A stretch of DNA of 32,740 nucleotides from Acinetobacter rongchengensis (GTDB lineage: Bacteria; Pseudomonadota; Gammaproteobacteria; Pseudomonadales; Moraxellaceae). The stretch is taken from positions 1 to 32,740 of the forward strand of contig NZ_RAXT01000038.1 in NCBI RefSeq assembly GCF_003611475.1, in the 5' to 3' direction. The notes below the pieces were generated by a model. That model saw nothing but the letters and a program-made list of their open reading frames with translations, was not told the origin of the DNA and ran no database searches. The position numbers and the translations under genes were made by a program. Shown here one piece after another: positions 17,873 through 28,988 of the stretch; the stretch's first letter is position 1, and each line of letters starts with the position of its first letter.

Positions 17873-18811
17873 ATGCGTAAAGATCTTAAACCACTTTCCA
17901 TGATTTACAATGAGAAATCAGGTTTTCATGCCAATAACAAAGAAGACATTTATGAACAACTCATGACGGTTTGGTCTATGCATGGGTTTGAAATACAAGT
18001 TTTCGATATTGGCTCTGAAGCAAACATTGAAACTTTGATGAAAAAAGTATTTGAACGACATCAACGTTATGAGCATAAAGGGGTGATCGTTGCTGCGGGC
18101 GGTGATGGTACTCTGAATGCGGTTGCTTCACAAATGTTACATCAAAAAATTCCTATGGGTATTTTGCCTTTAGGAACGTTCAATTATGTTGCAAGAGTTT
18201 TAAATATTCCCTTGGATTTACTTGAAGCAGCAGAAGTGATTGCAACAGGGACACCACGTGCTTCACATGTTGCATGTATTAATGATCAGATTTACTTAAA
18301 TAATGCGAGTTTGGGGCTATATCCTTTATTTATAAAGAAAAGAGAGGATTACAATCGTAAATTTGGACGTTTTACTTTAAATGCTTATACATCAGGTTTG
18401 GATGTGCTGATTCGTGACCGTAAAGAATTAAAACTAGAAGTTGAAGTGGATGGTCAAAAATATCCTGTCAAAACACCCTTGATTTTTTTTGGTAATAATC
18501 AACTACAGCTAAAGGAAATGAAACTTAAGATAGCCAAATGTGCAGAGCTTGGTGAAATTGCAGGTGTGGTGATTGCGAAGGGAGATAAACTAACACTATT
18601 TAAAACCCTTGTTCAGACGATACGCGGGCAATTAGACCAAGCCTCCGATGTGTATAGTTTTGGTGCGCAAAGCGTCATTGTATATTCAAAAAAGCCTAAA
18701 CTAACTGTTGCAGTCGATGGTGAAATTGTGTCTATGAATACGCCTTTAAAACTTCACGTAGAAAAAAATGCTTTAAATATTATGGTGCCGTATGTTGTTG
18801 CATCTGTCTGA
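17873..18811 (+). CDS. Diacylglycerol/lipid kinase family protein (YegS/DagK type)
   Basis: Soluble lipid kinases of the DAGK catalytic family phosphorylate diacylglycerol or related lipids with ATP. The chosen start (MRKDLKPLSMIYNEKSG) gives 312 residues, the usual size. A longer frame from 17783 adds 30 residues of doubtful coding character, and neither start has a clear Shine-Dalgarno. Motifs include NEKSG (13-17), the nucleotide-binding GGDGT (76-80), and PLGTFNYVAR. The C-terminal beta domain ends in TVAVDGEIVSMNTPLKLHV, typical of the family. Its end overlaps the next gene by 20 bases, which suggests translational coupling to the phosphoesterase. Substrate cannot be deduced. Confidence 0.88.
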   Translation: MRKDLKPLSMIYNEKSGFHANNKEDIYEQLMTVWSMHGFEIQVFDIGSEANIETLMKKVFERHQRYEHKGVIVAAGGDGTLNAVASQMLHQKIPMGILPLGTFNYVARVLNIPLDLLEAAEVIATGTPRASHVACINDQIYLNNASLGLYPLFIKKREDYNRKFGRFTLNAYTSGLDVLIRDRKELKLEVEVDGQKYPVKTPLIFFGNNQLQLKEMKLKIAKCAELGEIAGVVIAKGDKLTLFKTLVQTIRGQLDQASDVYSFGAQSVIVYSKKPKLTVAVDGEIVSMNTPLKLHVEKNALNIMVPYVVASV

Positions 18812-19556
18812 TTTGCACTTTGGAACGGAACGTCAAGACTGTATTAAAGCCATACAAAAGTTTTGTGCAGAACGGCAACCTGAAATTGTTGTTGTGAGTG
18901 GTGACCTTACTCAACGTGCTAGATTTAAAGAGTTTTTAGCCTGTCGTCAGTTTTTAGATAGTTTGAAAATCCCTTATTTTGTGGTTCCAGGAAATCATGA
19001 TATTCCCTTGTATCATCTTTGGAATCGATTTTTTCAACCTTTTGGTTTATATCAATTATTTTTTGGTAGTTTAGAAAATACTTTACAAACTGAACATTTT
19101 TATCTGATTGGAATGAATACCATTCGACGTCGTTACCACACCCGTGGTCATATTTCTTTAACGCAAATCCAAAAAGTGAATCAGCTATTATCCGATGCAC
19201 CTACTAATCAATTAAAAATCATTGTCAGCCATCAACCTTTTTACATTTCCAATGCAGAGCATCATTTAAAGGATTGTCCTGCATTGGGTAAATTTGCCAT
19301 AAAAGAATGGGGACAGCACCAGTTGTATGCTTTATTACATGGTCATTTACATCTGGTTGCAGTTTATGATTTGAATCAAGAGTTTGCGTTAAATTTAAAT
19401 CATCCAGTTTATGAGGTGCATGCTGGGACTGCTGTTTCAAAACGACTGCATAAAAATATTCCAAATAGTTTTAATGTAATTCATAACGATGGTCGGTTCG
19501 AACATTATTTTTTTGATGAACATTTACAAGAATTTATTGTTAAATCAGAACAATGA
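18792..19556 (+). CDS. Calcineurin-like metallophosphoesterase
   Basis: The 254-residue cytoplasmic enzyme has all the two-metal motifs in order: DLH (Asp7, His9), GDLT (Asp38), GNHD (Asn68, His69), SHQPF (His147) and GHLH (His185, His187). Spacing resembles the CpdA/Icc class III phosphodiesterase group, but the substrate is unknown. The ATG at 18792 lies inside the end of the lipid kinase gene (20-base overlap), a strong sign of a two-gene operon. A kinase and phosphatase acting on the same lipid or its headgroup would be one reading of the pairing. No terminator is obvious after it. Confidence 0.88.
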   Translation: MLLHLSDLHFGTERQDCIKAIQKFCAERQPEIVVVSGDLTQRARFKEFLACRQFLDSLKIPYFVVPGNHDIPLYHLWNRFFQPFGLYQLFFGSLENTLQTEHFYLIGMNTIRRRYHTRGHISLTQIQKVNQLLSDAPTNQLKIIVSHQPFYISNAEHHLKDCPALGKFAIKEWGQHQLYALLHGHLHLVAVYDLNQEFALNLNHPVYEVHAGTAVSKRLHKNIPNSFNVIHNDGRFEHYFFDEHLQEFIVKSEQ

Positions 19557-19631
19557 ATTTCTATATATTTTGAGATTTGAATTGAATGAATAAAAAAAAT
19601 ACAAATTTGCAAAATATTTTTAAGTTTTCCC

Positions 19632-19657
19632 CTTGAAGCCTATATTTCCATCCCCAC
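19632..19657 (+). promoter_or_regulatory. Sigma-32-type heat-shock promoter of groESL
   Basis: CTTGAA (19632-19637), a 14-base spacer and CCCCAC (19652-19657) match the RpoH promoter pattern CTTGAAA...CCCCATNT. It lies ~95 bases upstream of the groES start, as expected for heat-shock control of groESL. Confidence 0.8.
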
Positions 19658-19752
19658 AAAAGTGACATACAAATATTTTGTCGATGACCTAGGAATAAGA
19701 AGTCATCTTCATCGAGTAATCAATGGCATTTGAAATGCCTATGGAGTTTGAA

Positions 19753-20043
19753 ATGAGTAACATTCGTCCTTTACATGATAACGTTGTAGTTCGCCGCGTA
19801 GAAAAGGAAACTAAAACTGCGGGTGGTTTGATTCTAAGCACTTCTGCTGCTGAACAACCTGCTCAAGGTGAAGTTCTCGCTGTAGGTAACGGTAAAATTA
19901 CTGACAATGGTGTTCGTGCATTAGACGTAAAAGTTGGCGATAACGTATTGTTCGGTGCATATGCAGGTACAAAAGTTAAAGTAAATGGTGAAGAACTTCT
20001 TGTGATGAAAGAGTCTGATATTTTAGCGGTTCTTGAAGGTTAA
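19753..20043 (+). CDS. groES: Co-chaperonin GroES
   Basis: GroES is the heptameric lid of the GroEL folding chamber. The 96-residue protein begins [25 protein letters not shown] and ends [10 protein letters not shown]. The mobile loop is at about residues 16-32. The start at 19753 is set by GGAG with 6-base spacing; an upstream in-frame ATG at 19723 would add ten residues unlike the family. It is followed by groEL after a 134-base gap and is transcribed from the sigma-32-type promoter. Confidence 0.98.
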   Translation: MSNIRPLHDNVVVRRVEKETKTAGGLILSTSAAEQPAQGEVLAVGNGKITDNGVRALDVKVGDNVLFGAYAGTKVKVNGEELLVMKESDILAVLEG

Positions 20044-20138
20044 GTTAAACCTGAATCACTTTTTCATAATTTAAATGACTTGGTTTTTTAATATGCATAG
20101 AAATCTAAGTCGCAATGAAAAAGTCGAATCCATTTTAA

Positions 20139-21812
<1,674 letters not shown>

Positions 21813-21873
21813 GCTACGCCACATATAAGCATATGTTTATCATATAATTATTTTACTCATATGTTTTAGCTTT

Positions 21874-21908
21874 AAAAAGGTCGCTTCTAAGCGACCTTTT
21901 TGTTTTTT
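21874..21908 (+). terminator. Rho-independent terminator of groEL
   Basis: AAAAAGGTCGCTT (21874-21886) and AAGCGACCTTTTT (21889-21901) form a long near-perfect stem followed by further T residues. Confidence 0.92.
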
Positions 21909-22097
21909 TAAATGAACGATTCTAAGAGTAGATATTGTCTAAGTTAAATATACACGGTGTAATCTGATGATGCTCTTATTTTAAATCATAGGTAAATGAT
22001 AGATTTAACGGGGGGAAGTTGACGTTAAACCATAATTCAGCAGACCGCCACATCATATAGGCATTTCTAGCAACAATTTTTGATAAATCTCCTTATT

Positions 22098-22910
22098 TTA
22101 AACCATACTTCTTAGTTCATAGGCGGTATTTCGCAGTAATGGCAATATTTGTTGGATTAATTGCTCTTCTAAAACAAGATGTGTTTGTCCTATACAGTTT
22201 AGTGCAGCAATCGCCTTTCCCTGAGCGTTCAAAATAGGCACGGCAATTGCTATGACGCCCAATTCATGTTCTTCTTTCGATAAACAATAATCTTGCTTTT
22301 GAATTGTTACTAAAACTTGGTACAGCTGTGCTTCATCTTGAATGGTATAAGGTGTAAGGCGTTTTAAACCATATTTTTTTACCCAACATTTTTGTTCATC
22401 TAAACTTAAAGCCGCCAGCAAAACTTTCCCAGTTGAAGTGGCATGCGCAGGCAAACGATTGCCTAAATGCATTCCATAAGGGTTCAGACGTAAGTTGTGT
22501 TGTTGAGGTAAATAACTTCGAGCGATTGGAACGACTTCATGTTCATCTAAAACGACAAGTGAAAATGTCAGATTAGTTTGGGTGCTCAATAAGTTCAAAA
22601 TGGGTTGTACAACTTTGGGTAAATGTGCAGAGCTTAAATAGGAGCTTGATAAGCGTAATACTTTGGGTGTTAACCAAAAATAATAATCATCACTTTCCAA
22701 ATAGCCCAAGAATTTTAAAGTTCTTAAATATCTGCGCGCTGCAGTTCGACTTAATCCAGTACGTTCTGCAATTTGAGTTGAGTTTAATTTTTGACGATCT
22801 ATACCAAAGGCTTCAAGCAGACTAAGCCCTTTGGCAAGCCCAGCAATGTAATCATCTTGTTTAATCGTTTCACCTGAAATTTTATTTTCGATTAATTGAT
22901 ATCTCAACAT
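22098..22910 (-). CDS. pobR: IclR-family activator of pobA (PobR)
   Basis: PobR in Acinetobacter is an IclR-family activator that responds to 4-hydroxybenzoate and turns on the divergent pobA. The 270 residues have a winged-helix DNA-binding domain (about 22-85, with TQIAERTGLSRTAARRYLRT as recognition helices) and an IclR effector domain. Within the latter, SSAHLPKVVQPILNLL, YLPQQHNLRLNPYGMHLGNRLPAHATSTGK and EEHELGVIAIAVPILNAQG are close to the PobR/PcaU group. The position, divergent from pobA with paired repeats between, supports the assignment. The start at 22910 has only a weak Shine-Dalgarno. No downstream gene is co-oriented nearby. Confidence 0.92.
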   Translation of the reverse strand: MLRYQLIENKISGETIKQDDYIAGLAKGLSLLEAFGIDRQKLNSTQIAERTGLSRTAARRYLRTLKFLGYLESDDYYFWLTPKVLRLSSSYLSSAHLPKVVQPILNLLSTQTNLTFSLVVLDEHEVVPIARSYLPQQHNLRLNPYGMHLGNRLPAHATSTGKVLLAALSLDEQKCWVKKYGLKRLTPYTIQDEAQLYQVLVTIQKQDYCLSKEEHELGVIAIAVPILNAQGKAIAALNCIGQTHLVLEEQLIQQILPLLRNTAYELRSMV

Positions 22911-22949
22911 TGATTTATATCCGCTAGTTTAAAATGATTATTTGTCCGA

Positions 22950-22980
22950 TATACGGTCTATATAGACACTATACGGTCAT
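22950..22980. promoter_or_regulatory. Probable PobR operator in the pobR-pobA spacer
   Basis: TATACGGTC occurs twice in direct orientation (22950-22958, 22970-22978), 20 bases apart or about two helical turns. A perfect palindrome GTCTATATAGAC (22956-22967) lies between. TAGACACTAT (22963-22972) is an 8/10 inverted copy of ATACGGTCTA. PobR and PcaU sites are known to combine ~10-base repeats in palindromic and direct order, so this cluster in a 141-base spacer is the likely site. Confidence 0.65.
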
Positions 22981-23027
22981 TATCGTCATTTCACTATGTT
23001 AAAAGTAATCAAAAAAAAATAATTTAA

Positions 23028-24233
<1,206 letters not shown>

Positions 24234-24402
24234 AATGATTCACCTAAGCAGCTGAAATATTTTATTCAGTGATTCAATACCAAAATATTTTAACCAAAAT
24301 CATGAATACTTAGGTTAATAGTTTAAGGATAAAATAGTTGCGTGATGAAAAGGTTACTCAGTCTGTAATGTCATTCAGCTAAACAAAGAGTTTAAATGTT
24401 GT

Positions 24403-24435
24403 AAAAATGAGTGTATGAAAATACGCTCATTTTTT
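24403..24435 (+). terminator. Terminator downstream of pobA
   Basis: AAAAATGAGTGTA (24403-24415) pairs with TACGCTCATTTTT (24422-24434), one G-U wobble, around TGAAAA. Runs of A on the left and T on the right make it potentially bidirectional. It lies ~170 bases past the pobA stop. Confidence 0.75.
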
Positions 24436-25011
24436 ATGACTAGCATTTGTGGTTCGGTTTTCAAGTGTTCTTTTCGTATTTCTAAAATTGACGGCACTTG
24501 CTCTTCATTTTCTATTTTCAGGTAAGTTTACAATTATTTTATGGATCTTACGGTTCCAATTATTCTGGCCATTTTAATTTTGACATCGGTTGCTTTAGCT
24601 AAAGATGAGCAAATAAGTATTACTGTTCATCAATAAAATAATTTAGAGGGTTCAATAAAAGCTCATCAGTTGATGCTATGCTGCTCAGTTCAGCCTTTTT
24701 ATATATTCCCCCTTGCAGAGCTATGCTGCTCACCTTTTTCAAATGAGGGATGAACAACACTGCTGCGCACAGAATCTAAAGTTATTTTAAATTCTGAATC
24801 GTTCCGCTCTTTTTTCCTTGCAGCATAAATGGCTCAGGGGTAGCAGAGATTTTTAGATGAGTCACCTTTAAAATACTCTTAACTGACTGGTATGAATCAG
24901 TTAATGGTTTTTATTAGAGCATCGATATTTTATAAGTAAAATTTATTTAAATTTTCTAAAGTTAATGTATTTTCCACAAATATTTCTTAACGAGTATCTA
25001 TACATATAAAC
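24436..25011. other. Gap with short repeats and a hydrophobic 31-codon frame
   Basis: The 823 bases between pobA and the receptor gene contain no full gene. A 31-codon frame at 24541-24636 (starts MDLTVPIILAILILTS, then ALAKDEQ) looks like a signal peptide or small membrane peptide but lacks a close Shine-Dalgarno. GCTATGCTGCTCA is repeated directly at 24675-24687 and 24720-24732. CCTTGCAG occurs at 24711-24718 and 24816-24823, and again at 29281. The stretch may be a decayed locus. Confidence 0.35.
24675..24732. repeat. 13-base direct repeat GCTATGCTGCTCA
   Basis: Two exact copies of GCTATGCTGCTCA (24675-24687 and 24720-24732) start 45 bases apart, each followed shortly by CCTTTTT. No function is known. 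Confidence 0.6.
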
Positions 25012-25030
25012 GCAAATGATTATAATTTAC
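25012..25030 (+). promoter_or_regulatory. Fur-box-like site overlapping the receptor promoter
   Basis: The 19 bases match the classical Fur box GATAATGATAATCATTATC at 13 positions by eye, and contain TATAAT (25021-25026) usable as a -10. The position, 27 bases before the receptor ATG, is where iron repression would act. Confidence 0.5.
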
Positions 25031-25056
25031 GTCACTTTTCTATATGGTGCTGTCAA

Positions 25057-27174
25057 ATGCGATTCAACAGATCTTATTTAACATTTTCAGTTCTGGCTAT
25101 TTTGGCAGCGACCACGCATGCAGAAACCGAATCAACGACACAACAAAGCTCAGTATCTGTTCTTCCTTCAATTAGAGTAGAAGCTGATAGAGTACAAGCT
25201 GGAAAAGAACAAAAACCATATGCAGCTAAAACAGCGAATGCAGTATTACGCTCAGATGCACCGTTATTTGAAACAGCACAATCAATCAGTGTCATTACAA
25301 ATCAACAGATCGAACAAAAACAAGCAAAAACAGTAGCGGAAGCGCTTGAAGGTGTCGCAGGTGTTACCTCGGGACAATATGGTCGTCGTGGTTGGGATGA
25401 CTTTATTATTCGTGGGCAAATTTCGAGTGCTCAAACTTATATCGATGGTTTACGAGTACAAGCTTCAGATAACGTTTTAAGAGCAGAAGATATTTCAGGT
25501 TTAGAATCGATTGAAGTTGTCAAAGGCCCTACCTCAGTCGGTTTTGGCTTAGCGTTACCTGGAGGCTTAGTCAACTTAACCACAAAACGCCCGCAAGCTG
25601 AAACAGCTTATAAAGGTAGTTTAAGTTACGGGAGTTATGGTTTAAAAGAGGGAACTTTTGACCTGAACTATGCGCCAAACAACACAGAAAAAGGCGCATT
25701 CCGTATCGTCGGGCGAGTGTCTGATCAGGATGATCCAACGGATGAAGTGTATTTTAAAAACTTTTATATTGCGCCATCGTATAATTTTGATTTAGGTGAA
25801 AAAGATGATTTATCTGTAATTGCCAGTTATCAACGTCGTGAATATCTGCGTCAGCAAGGTATTCCATATAGCAGTGGAAATTATAAGAATTATTCACATA
25901 GCTTGTTCTTTGGTGATCCAGACTATGGCTATGATGTCGATGTTTATCGCTTTGGGACAAACTATGCTCATTATTTTGATAATGATTGGACGTTTAAACA
26001 AAACTTTGCTGTGACAAAAACTGAGACATTGGGTGATTCGATTCTTGCATCCGGTCGAAATGTACTTCCTACAATTAAGCGAGCCATTAACAACCAAGAT
26101 AAGCAAGATGTAAATTATACCTTGGATCAAAATTTACAACGTAATTTCAATTTTGGACCGATCAACTATGATGTCATGGTTGGTGTAGACATGATGCGAG
26201 AGCGTAGTGATTATTATCGTCGTACAGATACGATCAATGATTTTGATGCAAATCATCCAAGCTATGGCAACATCGTGATTAAAAAAAGAGGTACACCCTC
26301 TGAAGAAATAACCTATAGCCAATACACGGGTTTATATTTACGTAACACCATTAAAATTGATGATGATTGGATTATCGGGTTGTCTGGACGTCATGATTGG
26401 ACGCAAGTTGAAATTGATAGTCTTTTAAATCATACAGCAACCAAAAATTCGGACAATGCTTTTACAGGTAGTGCTTCTGTGATGTATCGCATCAATGATA
26501 TGTTTGCACCTTATATCAGTTATTCAACCTCTTTTATGCCTGTAACAGATTCAGGTGAAAATGGTGATTTACTTGATCCAGAACAGGGTAAGCAAGCAGA
26601 AATTGGGGTGAAGTTACAAGCTTTGGATCAACGTTTGCAAGGTTATATTGCTTATTATGATTTAACGCGTAAAAACGTGACAGAGGCAGATACTTCTGGC
26701 AATTTCTCTATCCAAACAGGTGAACAAGTGACCAAAGGCTTTGAAGCTGAAATGGCCGCTGCACTTACGGATCAATGGAATATTTCGACAAGCTATAGTT
26801 ATATTCCAACAGCAAAAATCACAGAAAGTTTAATTGCCAGTGAAATTGGTAAACGCAGCAATCATGTCCCTAAAAATGCAGCAACACTATCGACTCAATA
26901 TTATTTTAGCCCTGATAAACTCGGTTGGAATATCGGTGCTGGGATACGTTATCAGGGTTCACGCACTGCGCAACGGAGTACGGACTATGTTTATTTACCC
27001 AGTTATGCGGTATTTGATGTAAATGCAGGTTATGAAGCAGAAAAGTGGGGTGCAGGTTTAAGTATTAAAAATTTATTTGATCGAGAATACTTAGCAGGAA
27101 CAACACCGAATGCACAGTTGGTCAATTGGGGTGATCCAATGATGGTTCGTTTTAATGTGAAGTTCAAATATTAG
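25057..27174 (+). CDS. TonB-dependent siderophore receptor
   Basis: This outer-membrane gated channel probably imports a ferric siderophore using TonB energy. The 705-residue precursor has a signal peptide (cleavage after THA, about residue 22). A short TonB-box region (VLPSIRVEADR) precedes the plug domain (about 50-175), with SISVITNQQIEQKQAKTVAE, the QYGRRGWDDFIIRGQ segment and IEVVKGPTSVGFG. A beta-barrel follows, ending in the aromatic C-terminus VRFNVKFKY with the NLFDREY motif before it. There is no N-terminal signalling (STN) domain, so control through an anti-sigma factor is not expected. No siderophore synthesis gene or regulator is adjacent, suggesting use of a siderophore made by others. 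The substrate is unknown. Confidence 0.9.
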   Translation: MRFNRSYLTFSVLAILAATTHAETESTTQQSSVSVLPSIRVEADRVQAGKEQKPYAAKTANAVLRSDAPLFETAQSISVITNQQIEQKQAKTVAEALEGVAGVTSGQYGRRGWDDFIIRGQISSAQTYIDGLRVQASDNVLRAEDISGLESIEVVKGPTSVGFGLALPGGLVNLTTKRPQAETAYKGSLSYGSYGLKEGTFDLNYAPNNTEKGAFRIVGRVSDQDDPTDEVYFKNFYIAPSYNFDLGEKDDLSVIASYQRREYLRQQGIPYSSGNYKNYSHSLFFGDPDYGYDVDVYRFGTNYAHYFDNDWTFKQNFAVTKTETLGDSILASGRNVLPTIKRAINNQDKQDVNYTLDQNLQRNFNFGPINYDVMVGVDMMRERSDYYRRTDTINDFDANHPSYGNIVIKKRGTPSEEITYSQYTGLYLRNTIKIDDDWIIGLSGRHDWTQVEIDSLLNHTATKNSDNAFTGSASVMYRINDMFAPYISYSTSFMPVTDSGENGDLLDPEQGKQAEIGVKLQALDQRLQGYIAYYDLTRKNVTEADTSGNFSIQTGEQVTKGFEAEMAAALTDQWNISTSYSYIPTAKITESLIASEIGKRSNHVPKNAATLSTQYYFSPDKLGWNIGAGIRYQGSRTAQRSTDYVYLPSYAVFDVNAGYEAEKWGAGLSIKNLFDREYLAGTTPNAQLVNWGDPMMVRFNVKFKY

Positions 27175-27214
27175 AGGATAGATCGTATTAAAGGATAGAG
27201 CGGTTTTAATCCAA

Positions 27215-27248
27215 TGATTTGCGAAGGCAAAATGCACTTCGCAAATCA
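27215..27248. repeat. Perfect 12-bp hairpin between receptor gene and dgkA
   Basis: TGATTTGCGAAG (27215-27226) and CTTCGCAAATCA (27237-27248) pair perfectly around a 10-base loop. It lies between two convergent genes, but neither side has a T run, so it is not a standard terminator. It may instead stabilise 3' ends or be a factor-assisted terminator. Confidence 0.6.
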
Positions 27249-27310
27249 AACTATACTTTATGAATAAAGTCAGTCTAGATTTTCAACCTATTTCTAAAGT
27301 CTGATGGTTT

Positions 27311-27685
27311 TTAGCGCAGTAAAATTAAAGCCCAAGTCACGGCAATAATCGTTAAAGTAACAAATTGAGCAGCACTGCCCATATCTTTGGCATTCTTGGA
27401 AAGAGGGTGGCGTTCTAAGGAAATACGATCAACCACAGCTTCCAGTGCCGAATTAAACAGCTCAACAATAATCGCCAATAAACATACGCCAATCATTAAA
27501 GCTTGTTCAACAGCACTTAAATCTAAGAAAAAGGTGATTGGAATGAGAATCACATTCAGGAAAATAACTTGACGAAAAGCAGCTTCATTTCGAAAAGCAG
27601 CTTTAAAACCTGCCAAAGAATAACCCGTTGCATTGACGATACGTTTAAAACCAGTCGTACCTTTAAGGGGAGAATAATCACTCAT
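27311..27685 (-). CDS. dgkA: Diacylglycerol kinase (membrane, DgkA)
   Basis: DgkA is a small trimeric inner-membrane kinase that returns diacylglycerol to phosphatidic acid, for example after membrane-derived glycan synthesis. The 124 residues have three transmembrane segments (about 40-56, 62-78 and 108-123) and the conserved NEAAFRQ (Glu34), ELFNSALEAVVDR (Glu75, Asn78, Glu82) and KDMGSAAQ (from Lys100) motifs. Length matches the E. coli enzyme. It is convergent with the receptor gene, and its own terminator is not obvious. The window therefore codes two unrelated lipid kinases, this one and the soluble DAGK-family protein at 17873. Confidence 0.95.
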   Translation of the reverse strand: MSDYSPLKGTTGFKRIVNATGYSLAGFKAAFRNEAAFRQVIFLNVILIPITFFLDLSAVEQALMIGVCLLAIIVELFNSALEAVVDRISLERHPLSKNAKDMGSAAQFVTLTIIAVTWALILLR

Positions 27686-27769
27686 AAATTAATGAAGCTA
27701 AATTTTTAAAAAGTGTATTATTTTAAACTTAAATGGGTATTAATTTTAGGCAAAATACATCAAGTTTAT

Positions 27770-27805
27770 AAAAAAATTGGGCAAGCCATTCAAGCACTTG
27801 CCCAA
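27770..27805 (-). terminator. Rho-independent terminator of the phosphodiesterase gene
   Basis: TTGGGCAAG (27777-27785) and CTTGCCCAA (27797-27805) form a perfect 9-bp stem. On the minus strand a T7 run follows (27776-27770). Confidence 0.88.
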
Positions 27806-27836
27806 TAAAACCGTTTTAAAGCGTAGACATCAATAT

Positions 27837-28988
27837 TTATTGTGCACTTGGATTCGCTTTCCAATACGCATCGACAGCTTTACGACCTAGACCTGGATCA
27901 TCTGTAAATAAGCCATCTACGCCTGCTTTAAAGTACATTTCAAACTCTTTATTTGCACCAGCCTCACAGCGTTTAGAGGCATCTGTTTCAGCACTACTAC
28001 ATTTGAGATTTGCAGCAAGGAAGTTATTTTCAGGACGGAAAGTATAAGGATGCACTTTTAAATTTGCGGCATGTGCATCTGCAACAAAGGAGGAAGGTGC
28101 AGTAAAGCTTTCATTGAAAATATAAGGTTTCCAAGGGCCTACACCATTGGCATATTTGGCAACTTCTTTTAAGCCTTGTGCTGTTGCCATTTCGCCGTAG
28201 GTTGTTTTAATGCCTTGAGCAACATAATCTGCAGGACTAGCCGTTTTATCATCATAGAGTTGAATGATTTTGGCATGTTTTAAACTTTTATGGAGTGTCA
28301 GTTGATCTTTCATATATTTGAGATTGCTGACTTCAAAAGATTGTAAGTAAATCGGTGCTATGTCACGTGTATATTGGTATTTCGCCAGTGTTTTTAATAA
28401 AGGATCTTCAAGTCCTAAATTGTTTTTTTGAAAATAAGTGGGATGCTTGGTTTCGATATATAGACCAATAATTTTTCCTGTTTTCTTATAATTTTTTTCT
28501 GCAAGCTCAATAATTTGTTCCAATGTCGGAATGTTGAATTGATCATTGTATTTGGTATTTTCAGGGCGAAGTTTTGGAATACGTTCACGTGCTTTAATTT
28601 GATTTAATTCACTCAATGTCAAATCTTCGGTAAACCATCCTGTTAATGACGTTCCATCGATGATTTTGGTTTTTTTGCGATCTGCAAATTGCGCTAATTC
28701 ACTGATATTACTGGTACCACCAATTTCATTTTCATGACGTGCCACTAGAATGCCGTCTTTGGTTGAAACTAAATCGGGTTCAATGAAATCTGCACCATCA
28801 TCAATCGCCTTTTGGTATGCTTCTAAGGTATGTTCAGGGCGTAAAGCACTCGCACCTCGGTGACCTACAATAATAATTTTTGGTTCTTTATATTCAGGTT
28901 TTGAGATTGTTGTTGAATCATTATTATCGTCATTACAAGCGCTTAAAAGTGCCATGATACTGGTCATTATTAAGGTTTTTTTAATCAT
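27837..28988 (-). CDS. glpQ: Lipoprotein glycerophosphodiester phosphodiesterase (GlpQ-like)
   Basis: GDPD enzymes hydrolyse glycerophosphodiesters (deacylated phospholipids) to glycerol 3-phosphate and an alcohol. The 383-residue precursor has a lipoprotein signal (LLSAC, Cys18) rather than the cleaved signal of periplasmic GlpQ. The catalytic pattern is complete: His43-Arg44 in GHRGAS, Glu70 and Asp72 in FIEPD, and His85. A long insertion before the C-terminal half (GTSLTGWFTEDLTLSELNQI) and the ending DGLFTDDPGLG match GlpQ of gamma-proteobacteria. The start ATG is followed by a Lys-rich signal. A Pho-box-like element 50 bases upstream suggests induction under phosphate starvation. No glpT transporter is adjacent. 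Confidence 0.9.
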   Translation of the reverse strand: MIKKTLIMTSIMALLSACNDDNNDSTTISKPEYKEPKIIIVGHRGASALRPEHTLEAYQKAIDDGADFIEPDLVSTKDGILVARHENEIGGTSNISELAQFADRKKTKIIDGTSLTGWFTEDLTLSELNQIKARERIPKLRPENTKYNDQFNIPTLEQIIELAEKNYKKTGKIIGLYIETKHPTYFQKNNLGLEDPLLKTLAKYQYTRDIAPIYLQSFEVSNLKYMKDQLTLHKSLKHAKIIQLYDDKTASPADYVAQGIKTTYGEMATAQGLKEVAKYANGVGPWKPYIFNESFTAPSSFVADAHAANLKVHPYTFRPENNFLAANLKCSSAETDASKRCEAGANKEFEMYFKAGVDGLFTDDPGLGRKAVDAYWKANPSAQ

